From JBLMZI01 sp050258755 (lineage in GTDB: Bacteria > Bacillota > Syntrophomonadia > Syntrophomonadales > DTU052), in contig JBLMZI010000007.1 in NCBI GenBank assembly GCA_050258755.1, forward strand, positions 62,001-126,000: a DNA stretch of 64,000 nt. The letters run 5' to 3'. Position 1 is the first letter of the stretch. Each line of letters starts with the position of its first letter. Positions 7,842 through 16,198 of this stretch are shown here, in pieces. A program made the position numbers and the translations under genes. The notes below the pieces were generated by a model, which was given only the letters and a program-made list of their open reading frames with translations, made no database searches and was not told where the DNA came from.

Positions 7842-9143
7842 GTGATCCATCTCATTGCCGCCGGACCGGACCCGTTCATTGAACGCCTGCGGGAGGATAC
7901 CCAGTCATATCAGCAGCAAATCCGCATTGTCACCGTGGTCAGCGAACCGAAACTGGCAGCGGACTTTCTGGAGTCCTCCCCACAAGACTATCACGCCGTT
8001 CTGTTTGGCTTTTCCAATGACATCAACCAGGCCTTGCTGGAAACCTGCATGCGGTATTCCACCCCGTTCAAAGCCTTTGTCCTGAGCACAGACCTGCCGT
8101 CCGGATTTCGGATGTGGGCCCCATTCAACGCCCAGCCCGTGCTGAAAGGCAATGAAGTCATCGCGGTATTGGACTTCTTCGGTGTCGGCGCCGATTCAGA
8201 GGCAACCCCGGGCAGCCTGCCCGCCCCGGAAAAAGTTGCGGAACGGGTGGAGATCGTCAGGCGCAAGACGGAGACCGAAGCGATTACCGTGCGCCAGAAA
8301 GTGATCTCCATTTTTGCGCCCATGGGTGGGGTCGGGAAAACCACACTGGCTGTTTCCATGGCTCGAAGCATGGTTGCCTTGTCCAATTTAAAGGTGTGTC
8401 TGGTCGATCTTGATACCAGCCGGCCTTTTGGGAATGTGTTGAAATATCTTGGGTTTTTGGGAGACGAGAAGGCGTCCGTGCGGCATACCATGGTTGCGTG
8501 GCGGGATTTTCCGTGGGAGAAGCGTGCGGTTTGGGGCGAGGTTGCGGGACGCTTGGTAAAGGTAAACAACCGGTTATTCGTCCTTCCTTCAATTAAAAGC
8601 TTGACCGAGGCCAGCCAGCTGTCTGAAGAACTGATAACCAGAAGTATTGACGTTTTACGGCGCCACTTTGATCTGATCATTTTAGATCTGGGTAATAATG
8701 CGACCGACTGGGCAATTACCGCGATGGAACTCTCCAACGAACTTTTTTTCGTTACGAAACTCGACATCACCGACGTTGACGATCTTGAAGCATTCATTCA
8801 CGATAATCTGCCGGATATTCGCGTTTCGGCGTCCCAGTTGAATCTGGTTATCAATTATACGATGCCGGGAATGCAGTTTTCGCCGCATCAGGTTGCCGCA
8901 TACCTTGGTATGTCCTATGTGGCTGCCTTTCCCGAGGACAATGAAGTCAGACGCATGCTCGCCAATCGTGGTCAGGTGCCGTATCGTGGGGCGCACGATA
9001 CGCCTTTTACACGAGAACTGGAAAAGGTTATGGCTCGGGTGTACCCTTTGAGCCTGTTCGATACACCGAAGCGAAAGCAGACGTTGTGGCGTCGGCTTTC
9101 CAGCCAACTCAACTGGATACGAGAGGATTCCTATGGCCGATGA
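7842..9143 (+). CDS. TadZ/CpaE-like ParA-family protein, copy 3 (signature lysine missing)
   Basis: The 433-residue protein has an N-terminal receiver-like domain (about 1-115) and a ParA domain whose motif reads APMGGVGKTT (residues 159-168). The P-loop lysine is present, but the signature lysine that acts across the dimer interface is methionine. VCLVDLDTSRPFGN and LIILDLGNNATDWA give the following conserved strands. The GTG start behind AAGAAGGGA is one base after the stop of copy 2. The 3' end overlaps cpaF by 11 bases. The pattern is as in atypical TadZ proteins, which bind nucleotide but may not hydrolyse it efficiently. Confidence 0.82.
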   Translation: MIHLIAAGPDPFIERLREDTQSYQQQIRIVTVVSEPKLAADFLESSPQDYHAVLFGFSNDINQALLETCMRYSTPFKAFVLSTDLPSGFRMWAPFNAQPVLKGNEVIAVLDFFGVGADSEATPGSLPAPEKVAERVEIVRRKTETEAITVRQKVISIFAPMGGVGKTTLAVSMARSMVALSNLKVCLVDLDTSRPFGNVLKYLGFLGDEKASVRHTMVAWRDFPWEKRAVWGEVAGRLVKVNNRLFVLPSIKSLTEASQLSEELITRSIDVLRRHFDLIILDLGNNATDWAITAMELSNELFFVTKLDITDVDDLEAFIHDNLPDIRVSASQLNLVINYTMPGMQFSPHQVAAYLGMSYVAAFPEDNEVRRMLANRGQVPYRGAHDTPFTRELEKVMARVYPLSLFDTPKRKQTLWRRLSSQLNWIREDSYGR

Positions 9144-10449
9144 ACGGGGTTTTCGCGGGCTCCCCGCAGGCTCTTCCATTTTGGAACAGCGGCAGCGCGC
9201 GAAACATGGAAAATATGTTGATGAGAATCTGGAGGCCCTCCTGGAAAAAGTGCGGCAGGCAATGCTTCGCTACGGTGATGGCGGGAGTCAGGCCGAGGAA
9301 CGGATTCTTCGAATGATTGAGCAGGAAGTCCCTCAGGTTACCTACGACCAGCGCCAGTCTCTGCTGAATGAGTTACTGGATGAACTGCGGGGATTTGGCC
9401 CCATTACCGGTCTGATGCAGGAAAACTTAGGTGTGTCAGACATCCTGGTCATCAATGCGCAAAGAATTCGCTATCAAGTACAAGGCCGGTGGTACACGCT
9501 TCTGAAAGATTCCAAGCCGGCATCATTCCGGTCAGCAAGCCACCTTCGGCTTATTGTCGAGAAACTCTGCCGGCTTGGTGGCGGTAGGGTGGACGAGTCT
9601 AAGCCGGAAGCAGTGCTGCATCTGAACGGGATGAGGGTTACGATCGCGGTCGAACCGAAATCCCCGTTGGGGCCGTTTATTGCGATTCGAAGGTTTTCTT
9701 ACGTTCCCAATTTGACGGACTTGGTGGCGGATCAGTCACTCACCCCGGAGGCGGCAGAATTCATGCGGTGCTTATCGGCAGGTCGGCGAAATGTAGCATT
9801 TGTCGGTGGTATGGGGACGGGAAAAACCACCTGGATTGCCACCATGGCCATGTCCTGGGGCCAGGACGAGCATCCGGTTCTGATTGAGGAGGTTGAGGAA
9901 TGCCCGGTCGTCCATCCAAACCTGCGCAAGCTGGTCAGCCGCGAACCGAATATTGAAGGCAAAGGAAGAATAACCATCGGTGACAATCTTCGGACTGCGT
10001 TAACCAGTATGGCGACACGGATTGTCATCAGCGAAATCAAAGGCGGGGAGGCGTTCATGGTCTGTCAGGCGATGAACATCGGACATGAGGGGACTTTATT
10101 CACCTTTCATGCGAATAGTGTTCAGGACGCGGTGAGCAAACGCCTTCCGGCAATGATCTTAATGAGCCCGGAGATCAGCGATGCGTTTCATCCTGGATTA
10201 TTGATTGCAAACGCGCTCCATTTCGTTGTTTTGCTGGGCCAGGACCGGGATGGTCATCGGCAGGTAATAGAAATCGCCGAAATATGCGATTCCGACAATC
10301 AAGCCACAGTGCGGCCGATTTTTCGGAAAGATCGAGAGGGAATACAGGCAGTTGGGAATGTATCGACCAAACAGCGGGAGCAGATGGCGCGTTACGGGGT
10401 TGAATTAATGCCTGATATACTGCGGCCGCCCAAAATGTATTTGACGTAA
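9133..10449 (+). CDS. tadA: CpaF/TadA-type secretion ATPase
   Basis: A type II/IV secretion ATPase of 438 residues. It has an N-terminal helical domain, the GVSDILVINAQRI strand, Walker A GGMGTGKTT near residue 230, a Walker B-like LIEEVEE, and the later GHEGTLFTFHAN histidine box. In Tad systems the hexameric cytoplasmic motor drives pilin polymerisation through the TadB/TadC platform. Length and motif order are complete. Translation starts inside the end of the third TadZ gene, which indicates coupling. Confidence 0.95.
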   Translation: MADERGFRGLPAGSSILEQRQRAKHGKYVDENLEALLEKVRQAMLRYGDGGSQAEERILRMIEQEVPQVTYDQRQSLLNELLDELRGFGPITGLMQENLGVSDILVINAQRIRYQVQGRWYTLLKDSKPASFRSASHLRLIVEKLCRLGGGRVDESKPEAVLHLNGMRVTIAVEPKSPLGPFIAIRRFSYVPNLTDLVADQSLTPEAAEFMRCLSAGRRNVAFVGGMGTGKTTWIATMAMSWGQDEHPVLIEEVEECPVVHPNLRKLVSREPNIEGKGRITIGDNLRTALTSMATRIVISEIKGGEAFMVCQAMNIGHEGTLFTFHANSVQDAVSKRLPAMILMSPEISDAFHPGLLIANALHFVVLLGQDRDGHRQVIEIAEICDSDNQATVRPIFRKDREGIQAVGNVSTKQREQMARYGVELMPDILRPPKMYLT

Positions 10450-10465
10450 TTGAGGAGGGGTGGGG

Positions 10466-11068
10466 GTGCCGAAACTGAATTACCGGATTTCGTTTTCTGT
10501 TTTTGTAGTGTGTGCAGCGTTGGTCGCTCTGATTATGGCAAACGCCTATCATTCGGTTACGAAAACCACGCTGGTTGCTGTGGCCAAGACGGATCTGGCA
10601 CCTGCACAAGCCGCTCAGCCCAAGAGTATTGGGATGAAGCGCTTGCCGGCTAACGCATTGGACAGCCAAACCATTGTTAGGCCTGATTTAATAAAGGATC
10701 GGATCACCCGCGGCTTTATTCCGGCTGGAACTGTGCTGCGGAAATCAATGTTTCTGCCGGCTGGTCAGGCTGGTGCGGCGGCACAGTTAAGTCCAGGAAC
10801 GGTCGCGATCGCACTGGATGCCGATATTCACACGACTTGTGCCGATGAGATCAGAAATGGCAGTTTTGTCACGGTTTTCAGCGCCCGGGGCGGGAGCGTG
10901 AATGTCATCACGGAAAAGACCAGGGTTTTATCGATCTCAAAGGAACGAAAAGCTGTTGTACTTGAACTGACCCCCGAAGCGGCCCACCTGATGGCTGCCG
11001 AAAGACAGGGACACGGCCAGATCGTGCTGTGCCTGCTGCCCTTAAGCCCGGAAAAGGGGCCGTTATGA
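10466..11068 (+). CDS. cpaB: CpaB/RcpC-like Flp pilus assembly protein
   Basis: The 200-residue protein has an N-terminal membrane anchor (about residues 8-28), a SAF-type beta-clip region (the DLAPAQ...SRITRGFIPAGTVLRKSMF stretch), and a C-terminal domain with the VAIALDADI and NGSFVTVFSA strands seen in CpaB. CpaB lies outside the membrane and supports pilus assembly. No secretin gene (CpaC/RcpA) accompanies it, as expected for a cell without an outer membrane. The GTG start lies behind GAGGAGGGG. The last four bases overlap the start of tadB (ATGA). Confidence 0.75.
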   Translation: MPKLNYRISFSVFVVCAALVALIMANAYHSVTKTTLVAVAKTDLAPAQAAQPKSIGMKRLPANALDSQTIVRPDLIKDRITRGFIPAGTVLRKSMFLPAGQAGAAAQLSPGTVAIALDADIHTTCADEIRNGSFVTVFSARGGSVNVITEKTRVLSISKERKAVVLELTPEAAHLMAAERQGHGQIVLCLLPLSPEKGPL

Positions 11069-11928
11069 GTATCCTAATCGCCGCGCTGACCTTCCTTGCG
11101 CTGGCCGCCGCCGGAGCGGGTATCCGTGATCTTTTGCAAAGCAATTATCTGACCGAGCGAATGCGAAGGCCGGTCAGAAAGAGAAAACAGGGGTTGGGAA
11201 CAGAAGTGCCTTGGAAGAACAACTGGTTTCGTTCAAGAGAACGGGGATTCAATTGGTTTGGAATGGCTGGCGGAATGCTGATCGGAGCTGTGTGGAAAGA
11301 ATGGCTGGCTGCTTTCTTGCTTGGTACGGCCGGCTTCTATTTACTGCCCATTATCAAACAACGGATCGAGAAAAGCCTTTTCCGACGCCAGTTCCGGCAG
11401 TTGTTTCCCCGGGCGGTTTGGGCATTTGCATCTGCTGCCCGTACCACGAATGTGGCTGACGCGGTTGGATTTGTGGCTGAGAATTCGGAGGAACCGGTTC
11501 GATCCGTTTTCCTTTATATCGATACGGCCGTAAAAAACGGGCTTTCACTTTCGCAAGCGTTTCGCAGCGGAGCACAGAACTTTCAGCTGCGCGAGCTGGA
11601 AGATTTCGCGGAATCGATTCGGGTATTAACTGAACTTGGTGGTGGGGAGCAAGCGGGTGAACTTCTTGAATCCAGCGCTGAAGAAGTGCGGTTCGAGCAG
11701 CGGCATCGATTGGAAATCAAAAGTCTTTTCGGCGAAATGCAAGCAATGATGGTTGCTGCCTCGCTCGTTCCTTTGCTGGTTTTTGGGTTGCTGGCGTTGG
11801 ACGCCGGGAGTGACTATCACATGGTTATTGTGCGGGCGCCGGGCATTTTCGTTGGTGGGATTGGGGTATTAGTGATCGGGTGGGCCGCAGCAAGGTGGAT
11901 CATCCGTTCAGCAGCTCAAACGCTGTAG
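11065..11928 (+). CDS. tadB: TadB-like pilus assembly platform protein
   Basis: A 287-residue polytopic protein with an N-terminal helix, helices near 75-100, a cytoplasmic T2SSF-type helical domain (FRQLFPRAVWAFASAARTTN...SLSQAFRSGA), and two C-terminal transmembrane helices. This is the GspF-fold platform that contacts the CpaF motor. The ATG overlaps the stop codon of cpaB. The next gene encodes a second protein of the same fold, as in tadBC pairs. Confidence 0.85.
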   Translation: MSILIAALTFLALAAAGAGIRDLLQSNYLTERMRRPVRKRKQGLGTEVPWKNNWFRSRERGFNWFGMAGGMLIGAVWKEWLAAFLLGTAGFYLLPIIKQRIEKSLFRRQFRQLFPRAVWAFASAARTTNVADAVGFVAENSEEPVRSVFLYIDTAVKNGLSLSQAFRSGAQNFQLRELEDFAESIRVLTELGGGEQAGELLESSAEEVRFEQRHRLEIKSLFGEMQAMMVAASLVPLLVFGLLALDAGSDYHMVIVRAPGIFVGGIGVLVIGWAAARWIIRSAAQTL

Positions 11929-11943
11929 GGGAGGGTGCCTGAA

Positions 11944-12780
11944 ATGACTTTGCTGCTTGGAATTGCCAGCTTTATTGGCATCATCGCTTTGTTTTTGGGA
12001 ATACACGGTCTCATGCGGCGAAATTCCGTACGGGAAGCGATGAGAAGGCCGAAACCCCTTTCGCTGCCGATCGCGGGCATCGGCGAATGGGTGATGCGAT
12101 CAAAGCTATGGAGCCGAAAAAGCGTCGAAGGCATGTTGGCTTTGGCGGATTACAAGTCCATGCTCAGGGTTGAAATATTTATTGGGGCACTTGCGGCGGT
12201 TGCGGGGGTAAGCGGTTTAATGGGCCTTTGTCTATGGGGGAGCGGGGCCATCGACCCGGTTGTGGCGCTGGGCTTCCCATTAACCACGTTTGCAGTTCCG
12301 TGGCTGATCACCGTTCAGCGCGCAAAGCGGTCACGGGCTCGGCTTCGTATGGAGTTGTTTCGATTCGCGGCACGCCTGGAGCACGCAGTTCGCGGGGGTG
12401 CCGAACCAGTCCGGGTGGCTGTCTGGGCGGCAGAAGGGGGAACGCTGTTCGCCAGACAAATGGCCGTGATCAATGCCTGTGTAGAGCGAAATGTACCGTT
12501 CGCTGAAGCGTTTCAACAGCATTTTGCGGAGAAACTTGGCCTTGCAGAGGCAGATGAGGTTGCTGCTGTCTTAAAAAACGCTGCCAAGGGGGTCCCGATT
12601 GCCGGACAGCTTCGGGAACTGAACCGCGATTTTCGCGACCGCAGGGAGCTGAATCTCTTAATCAGGGCTTCCAAATTGAAACCAAGCGTGACTGCGATAT
12701 TGACTGTTTCAACGCTGATTGCGAGTACCCTGTTGATTATTGGGCCAATCATCTTTTCAGTGCTGGAGGCAGCACAATAA
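11944..12780 (+). CDS. tadC: TadC-like pilus assembly platform protein
   Basis: The 278-residue protein has one N-terminal transmembrane helix, a pair near 80-125, a cytoplasmic T2SSF domain (FRFAARLEHAVRGGAEPVRVA), and a hydrophobic C-terminal helix (TVSTLIASTLLIIGPIIFSV). It is paired with TadB as the inner-membrane platform. The ATG was preferred over a GTG nine bases upstream because of its spacing from GGGGAGG. Sixteen bases separate it from the pilin gene. Confidence 0.82.
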   Translation: MTLLLGIASFIGIIALFLGIHGLMRRNSVREAMRRPKPLSLPIAGIGEWVMRSKLWSRKSVEGMLALADYKSMLRVEIFIGALAAVAGVSGLMGLCLWGSGAIDPVVALGFPLTTFAVPWLITVQRAKRSRARLRMELFRFAARLEHAVRGGAEPVRVAVWAAEGGTLFARQMAVINACVERNVPFAEAFQQHFAEKLGLAEADEVAAVLKNAAKGVPIAGQLRELNRDFRDRRELNLLIRASKLKPSVTAILTVSTLIASTLLIIGPIIFSVLEAAQ

Positions 12781-12795
12781 AGGAGGTAAAGGATC

Positions 12796-12966
12796 ATGTC
12801 AGTTTTACGGAGACTGCTGTTTGACGAAAGGGGCGGCGTCATGGAATGGGCACTGGTGGCTGGCGTCATGGGAATCATGTTTTACACGGCGTATCAGGCT
12901 TGGATCAAACCGAATTACGACCATTATGCCCAGCAGTGGGGACAGTGGCTGAATCCAGGTGACTAG
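12796..12966 (+). CDS. Flp-like pilin subunit, 56 residues
   Basis: A small gene with a strong AGGAGG ribosome site. The product begins MSVLRRLLFDERGGVMEWAL, a short basic leader ending in Gly-Gly followed by a hydrophobic helix with a glutamate near its start. This is the class III / Flp prepilin pattern cut by a TadV-type peptidase and polymerised by the Tad machinery. The mature protein would be about 42 residues with a short Trp/Tyr-rich tail. The prepilin peptidase is the next gene, and the tadBC platform lies just upstream. Confidence 0.82.
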   Translation: MSVLRRLLFDERGGVMEWALVAGVMGIMFYTAYQAWIKPNYDHYAQQWGQWLNPGD

Positions 12967-12969
12967 GCA

Positions 12970-13005
12970 GGGAGGGAGGGGGCCTTTATCGCTTTCTCCC
13001 TTCCC
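12970..13005 (+). other. G-run/C-run hairpin between pilin and peptidase genes
   Basis: GGGAGGGAG pairs with CTCCCTTCCC (one bulged T) around GGGGCCTTTATCGCTT. It has no T run. Hairpins after a pilin gene commonly let the abundant pilin message outlive downstream ones by partial termination or 3' protection; that role is inferred here. Confidence 0.45.
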
Positions 13006-13023
13006 GCAGTGGAGGCGTGCTGG

Positions 13024-13548
13024 ATGGAATATTTAGCGGATATTTTGATTGGGTTGATTCTCTGTTGGGTTTTTTATACCGATTACACAGAACGCAGAAT
13101 TCCCAATACGGCAGTTATATGTGTTTTGGTGGTCGCGGCCTGGGTTCACCGGCTGGAACCGGCCGTGGCATTGACCGGATTTGCGACTGTATTGCTCTTG
13201 TTTTTGCCGTTTGCCCTGGTCGGGGCGTATGGCGCCGGGGATTGGAAAATGAGTGCCGCATTGGCTGGGTTTGCAGGTTTTACGGGCGGTCTTTACATAT
13301 TTGTTTTTTCAGGGATTCCCGCAATTCTTTTTCATAGCATCCGAAAACAGATTCAGGCAAAAAACGGGTTATCTTTTTGGAACAGTCTTTTTTTAGTGCG
13401 ATTGGCTTTGCAGGGGCAGCTGCGAACAGCGGCACACTTGTCGGGAGACGACAGGATTCCGTTCGGATGCTGGATGCTTGCAGGATTTGTGGCCTGGGAG
13501 TGCCTGCGGCGGCACCCCGGTTTCGGTTCCGTATTCCCGGGATTATAA
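13024..13548 (+). CDS. tadV: Type IV prepilin peptidase, TadV/CpaA type
   Basis: A 174-residue A24-family membrane protease lacking the methylase domain, as usual for TadV. The two catalytic aspartates are Asp20 in DYTERRIPN and Asp72 in GAGDWKM. Several hydrophobic helices surround them. It would cut the leader of the upstream Flp-like pilin and of the TadE/G-like pseudopilins encoded next. The ATG is preceded by GGAGG at proper distance; an upstream in-frame GTG overlaps that site and was rejected. Confidence 0.9.
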   Translation: MEYLADILIGLILCWVFYTDYTERRIPNTAVICVLVVAAWVHRLEPAVALTGFATVLLLFLPFALVGAYGAGDWKMSAALAGFAGFTGGLYIFVFSGIPAILFHSIRKQIQAKNGLSFWNSLFLVRLALQGQLRTAAHLSGDDRIPFGCWMLAGFVAWECLRRHPGFGSVFPGL

Positions 13549-13570
13549 CAAGGCGGTGATCTAAGAAAGA

Positions 13571-14092
13571 ATGGATATTCGGACTATACTTTCAAATGAG
13601 CGGGGAAGTGAGGTATTGGAATTTGCGCTGGTTATGCCCGCCTTCCTGTTCATCATCCTGGCCGGCCTCACCTTTGGACAGGTTATATACGCCAAACATG
13701 CGGCCGAATTAGCCGCCAGGGAGACGGCCCGCACCTATGCGGTGTTTATCAACAATACGTTCGACCGGACCCAGGTGGAAACCTTGGCAAGGAATGCGGC
13801 CGCCTCAAATATGAAAGGGATTCTGCCAGGGAATCGCTCGGAAAAGTATTTTGACCCCAACAGCGATGTAACCGTAGAACAGGGATCGTTGCACGGAGGC
13901 CATTTCTACCCGGGTGCCGGAGCGTACTGCCGGGCTACGATACAGGCCCGGGTTCCAATCTTTACCCCCTGGTTTCGGCGTCTGCTTGGTGAGACCACGG
14001 CCGATCCATTCGGGAACAAAGACGGCAATGAATATGTGAAGGACATTACGGGGATTGCGGTTTTCAGGATGGAACCGAGAATCGGAGAGTGA
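13571..14092 (+). CDS. tadE: TadE-like pseudopilin
   Basis: A 173-residue protein starting with a short leader NERGSEVLEF and a hydrophobic helix (about 15-38). This is the TadE signature, with Gly before the cleavage site and Glu at about +5. The extracellular part has no recognised domain. TadE-family minor pilins are processed by the same peptidase and are needed for pilus assembly. The overlapping gene arrangement continues with a second such protein. Confidence 0.82.
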   Translation: MDIRTILSNERGSEVLEFALVMPAFLFIILAGLTFGQVIYAKHAAELAARETARTYAVFINNTFDRTQVETLARNAAASNMKGILPGNRSEKYFDPNSDVTVEQGSLHGGHFYPGAGAYCRATIQARVPIFTPWFRRLLGETTADPFGNKDGNEYVKDITGIAVFRMEPRIGE

Positions 14093-14096
14093 AACC

Positions 14097-14567
14097 ATGA
14101 AACCTTGGGATGAGTCAGGAAGCATGGCATTATGGAGCGTATTTTTGTTGATCTTTGTTACTGTCGCGTTGATCTGGCTGGTCGAAGCCGGCCGGATTTA
14201 TACCATCAAGAGTAACCTTGAGACCGCGGCCGATGCTGCATCGATTTCCGGCGCATGGACGGCGACAACCGGCGGAGATGCGCCAGTCTATGACGCGAAC
14301 GGGGAGATCGCCGAAATCGGCGGCAACGAAGTTATGATCAACAAAAATGTTGCCGATTCCGCGGCCGAACCGCTGCTGGAAGCCAACGCCACGGAAGACA
14401 CCAGCGATTGGTCAAGTGTTGCGGATAACGATAAGTACAGCGTTAAGCTGAACGGAGTGAGCGTAAACTCCATGCTGGGAAATTTCATCGGTCAGCCGGT
14501 CGTGCTGAAAGAGATGAGCCAAAGCCAAGCGGCGGTTTATGCTGGAATTGACGCCGCTGAAGATTGA
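14097..14567 (+). CDS. TadG/TadE-like membrane protein
   Basis: The 156-residue protein begins with a short Gly-Ser leader and a transmembrane helix (MALWSVFLLIFVTVALIWLV), followed by EAGRIYTIKSNLETAADAAS, the segment typical of the N-terminus of TadG/pilus-assembly 'Flp-Tad' proteins. The long C-terminal von Willebrand-like domain of full TadG is missing, so this is the short form common in Gram-positive loci. It starts four bases after tadE. Confidence 0.75.
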   Translation: MKPWDESGSMALWSVFLLIFVTVALIWLVEAGRIYTIKSNLETAADAASISGAWTATTGGDAPVYDANGEIAEIGGNEVMINKNVADSAAEPLLEANATEDTSDWSSVADNDKYSVKLNGVSVNSMLGNFIGQPVVLKEMSQSQAAVYAGIDAAED

Positions 14568-14596
14568 TTGGAGAAAGCTTCGTTACGGATTATAAT
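14568..14596 (+). promoter_or_regulatory. Internal promoter before the coiled-coil gene
   Basis: TTGGAG and a perfect TATAAT are 17 bases apart, ending 24 bases before the ATG. It would allow the coiled-coil gene and the secreted-protein genes behind it to be expressed apart from the pilus genes. Confidence 0.5.
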
Positions 14597-14620
14597 ATGA
14601 ATACGAAGGGCGGGAACACG

Positions 14621-15130
14621 ATGGAAATCATACTGAAACAAATATTAACCGAGATTCGGGACGTTAATGATAAGGTGGACCGGCTCGATTCCAGAGTTGA
14701 GAGTCTGGAGGCTGGTCAAAAGAGTCTGGAGGCTGGTCAAAAGAGTCTGGAGGACGGTCAGAAGAGCCTGGAGGCCGGCCAGAAGAGTCTGGAGGACGGC
14801 CAGAAGAGCCTGGAGGCCGGCCAAAAAGGTCTTGAGGCTAGTCTGAAAAAAGTGGAGGCAGGTCAAAAAGGTCTTGAAGCTAGTCTGAAAAAAGTGGAGG
14901 CAGGGCAGAAGACCCTGGCGGACAGCCAGAAAACGATGGAGGCCAGGCAAGAGCGGCTGGAAATCAAGATAGACGGGATCATGGAACAGGTTGCCGGACT
15001 TTCTGAGTGGCGCGTCGCGGTTTCGAAAGCAATCGAAGATATTCAGGATAAGGATATTTCCATGGAACAGAAAATCGGGCAGTACGAACTGGATCTCGCA
15101 ACAATGCGCAGGAAGGTGTCTGAACGATAG
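14621..15130 (+). CDS. Coiled-coil protein with tandem 7- and 14-residue repeats
   Basis: The 169-residue protein has no signal peptide. After an N-terminal helix that starts MEIILKQILTEIRDVNDKVD comes a long uninterrupted coiled coil made of SLEAGQK heptads (six near-identical copies), then two 14-residue units of GLEASLKKVEAGQK type, and a C-terminal helical segment. The layout resembles phage-tail or 'DUF-type' helical rod proteins, but no family is claimed. The ATG behind GGGCGGG was chosen; one eight codons upstream is possible. It lies between pilus and surface-protein genes and could be a cytoplasmic scaffold or ruler. Confidence 0.7.
   Translation: MEIILKQILTEIRDVNDKVDRLDSRVESLEAGQKSLEAGQKSLEDGQKSLEAGQKSLEDGQKSLEAGQKGLEASLKKVEAGQKGLEASLKKVEAGQKTLADSQKTMEARQERLEIKIDGIMEQVAGLSEWRVAVSKAIEDIQDKDISMEQKIGQYELDLATMRRKVSER
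14701..14910 (+). repeat. Coding minisatellite: six 21-bp units then two 42-bp units
   Basis: Units of the form GAGTCTGGAGGCTGGTCAAA(A) start at 14701, 14722, 14743, 14764, 14785 and 14806. Two 42-base units start at 14827 and 14869. All are multiples of three bases, so copy-number change alters coiled-coil length without shifting the frame. Adjacent copies differ by only a few bases, which points to recent expansion. Confidence 0.9.
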
Positions 15131-15132
15131 CT

Positions 15133-15516
15133 ATGAAAAAAACCGTAATGATCATATTGGTCCTCATTGCCCTGGCTGTCATCGCCGGGGCTTACTTTAC
15201 CCATGAAAAAAACCCGCCGTTGAGCCAAAATCAACAGGAAATACGCGAGATGGAACGGTACGGGACCGTGAAAAAGGTCACCCCTGATCGGATCTCGGTT
15301 GAAATCAACCAGGGCAAGCTGAAGGGCCAAACCAAAACCTATACCCAAACCGATCAGACCACAGTCCAAATCCACAACCAGGTGGTAAACAAGCCTGGTG
15401 CGATGGTTGATTTAACCCGGCACTTCAAACTGGGCGATACAGTGCAAATCTTAGCCGAGCAGAATAATCTGGCGGTAATCCACCGGAATCTGCGGCCCAC
15501 AGAGAGAGAGGAATGA
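15133..15516 (+). CDS. Small membrane-anchored or secreted protein, function unknown
   Basis: The 127-residue protein has an N-terminal hydrophobic helix (MKKTVMIILVLIALAVIAGAY) without a clear signal cleavage site or lipobox, then a short beta-rich extracytoplasmic domain (YGTVKKVTPDRISVEI...FKLGDTVQILAEQ) that looks like a small beta-barrel/OB-like fold. No family was recognised. It begins two bases after the coiled-coil gene and overlaps the next gene by four bases, so it belongs to the same unit. Confidence 0.65.
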   Translation: MKKTVMIILVLIALAVIAGAYFTHEKNPPLSQNQQEIREMERYGTVKKVTPDRISVEINQGKLKGQTKTYTQTDQTTVQIHNQVVNKPGAMVDLTRHFKLGDTVQILAEQNNLAVIHRNLRPTEREE

Positions 15517-16184
15517 TAAGCATGATGAAAAAAGCGATTCTGATTGTGGTTGCCCTGGCTATTGTGGCCGGCGGCGCTGTTTATGCGTTCAACACCCCGG
15601 AACCGGAGCCGCAAAAGCATCAGAAGGCTGAGATCGTGAAGGATCCCCTGGTTACCCCGGAAGTCTACGCGATCCCGGCCACCTTTGACACGATCCAGGT
15701 AACCCCGGCCAAGGCGGAAGCCGAAGTGAAACCGGAGATCAAGCCGGCTCCGAAGCCTGAACCCAAACCGGTCGCCGTAAAACCGGCCCCAGTGGTCAAA
15801 CCGGTGGAACAGTCGGCGGCGAAACCCGCACCGGCAGGGTATACGCGGGGCAATACCGGTTACCTTGTGCCTGCTGCCGACACGGGTCTGAAATATGACG
15901 ACACGCCCCTTGATGAGCGGAGAGCGCCGATGCAGTATTACATTGGGATTTACAAGGGCGATCTTCAGGCTCAATACCAGGCTGTTTACGCTGCAATAAG
16001 CGATAAATTCGGATCTGGTATGGCCGAAAAAATTCTTTCTGTGGTGAAAACCAAGACCGATGCTGAGCAGGCGATTAAACCTATCCTTTTTAAAGCCGCT
16101 GGTGGCTTCGTTCTTGAAGTCGGGTCTAATTCGGGGAATACTGGCATTACGGTTTCTGTGTGGAAGCCCGGCACCCGGCTTTAA
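15513..16184 (+). CDS. Membrane-anchored protein with Pro/Lys-rich stalk, function unknown
   Basis: The 223-residue protein has an N-terminal helix (about 3-22), a long extended Pro-Lys-Glu-Val-rich stretch (about 45-110) of the kind that spans a cell wall, and a compact C-terminal domain (about 120-223) with no recognised family. The stalk composition is TonB-like but nothing else is. The start overlaps the preceding stop as ATGA. It probably places its C-terminal domain at or beyond the wall, next to the secreted protein encoded behind it. Confidence 0.65.
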   Translation: MISMMKKAILIVVALAIVAGGAVYAFNTPEPEPQKHQKAEIVKDPLVTPEVYAIPATFDTIQVTPAKAEAEVKPEIKPAPKPEPKPVAVKPAPVVKPVEQSAAKPAPAGYTRGNTGYLVPAADTGLKYDDTPLDERRAPMQYYIGIYKGDLQAQYQAVYAAISDKFGSGMAEKILSVVKTKTDAEQAIKPILFKAAGGFVLEVGSNSGNTGITVSVWKPGTRL

Positions 16185-16198
16185 GGAGGGCGCCAGAT

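Noticed and set aside
14701..14910. Regular repeats resembling a CRISPR array
   Set aside because: Units are directly adjacent without unique spacers and encode perfect heptads of a coiled coil; no cas genes are near.
15354..15974. 206-codon minus-strand ORF rich in Arg, Gly and Phe
   Set aside because: Antisense of the Pro/Lys-rich stalk region; the Arg/Gly/Phe bias is explained by the complement of Pro/Lys/Glu codons.
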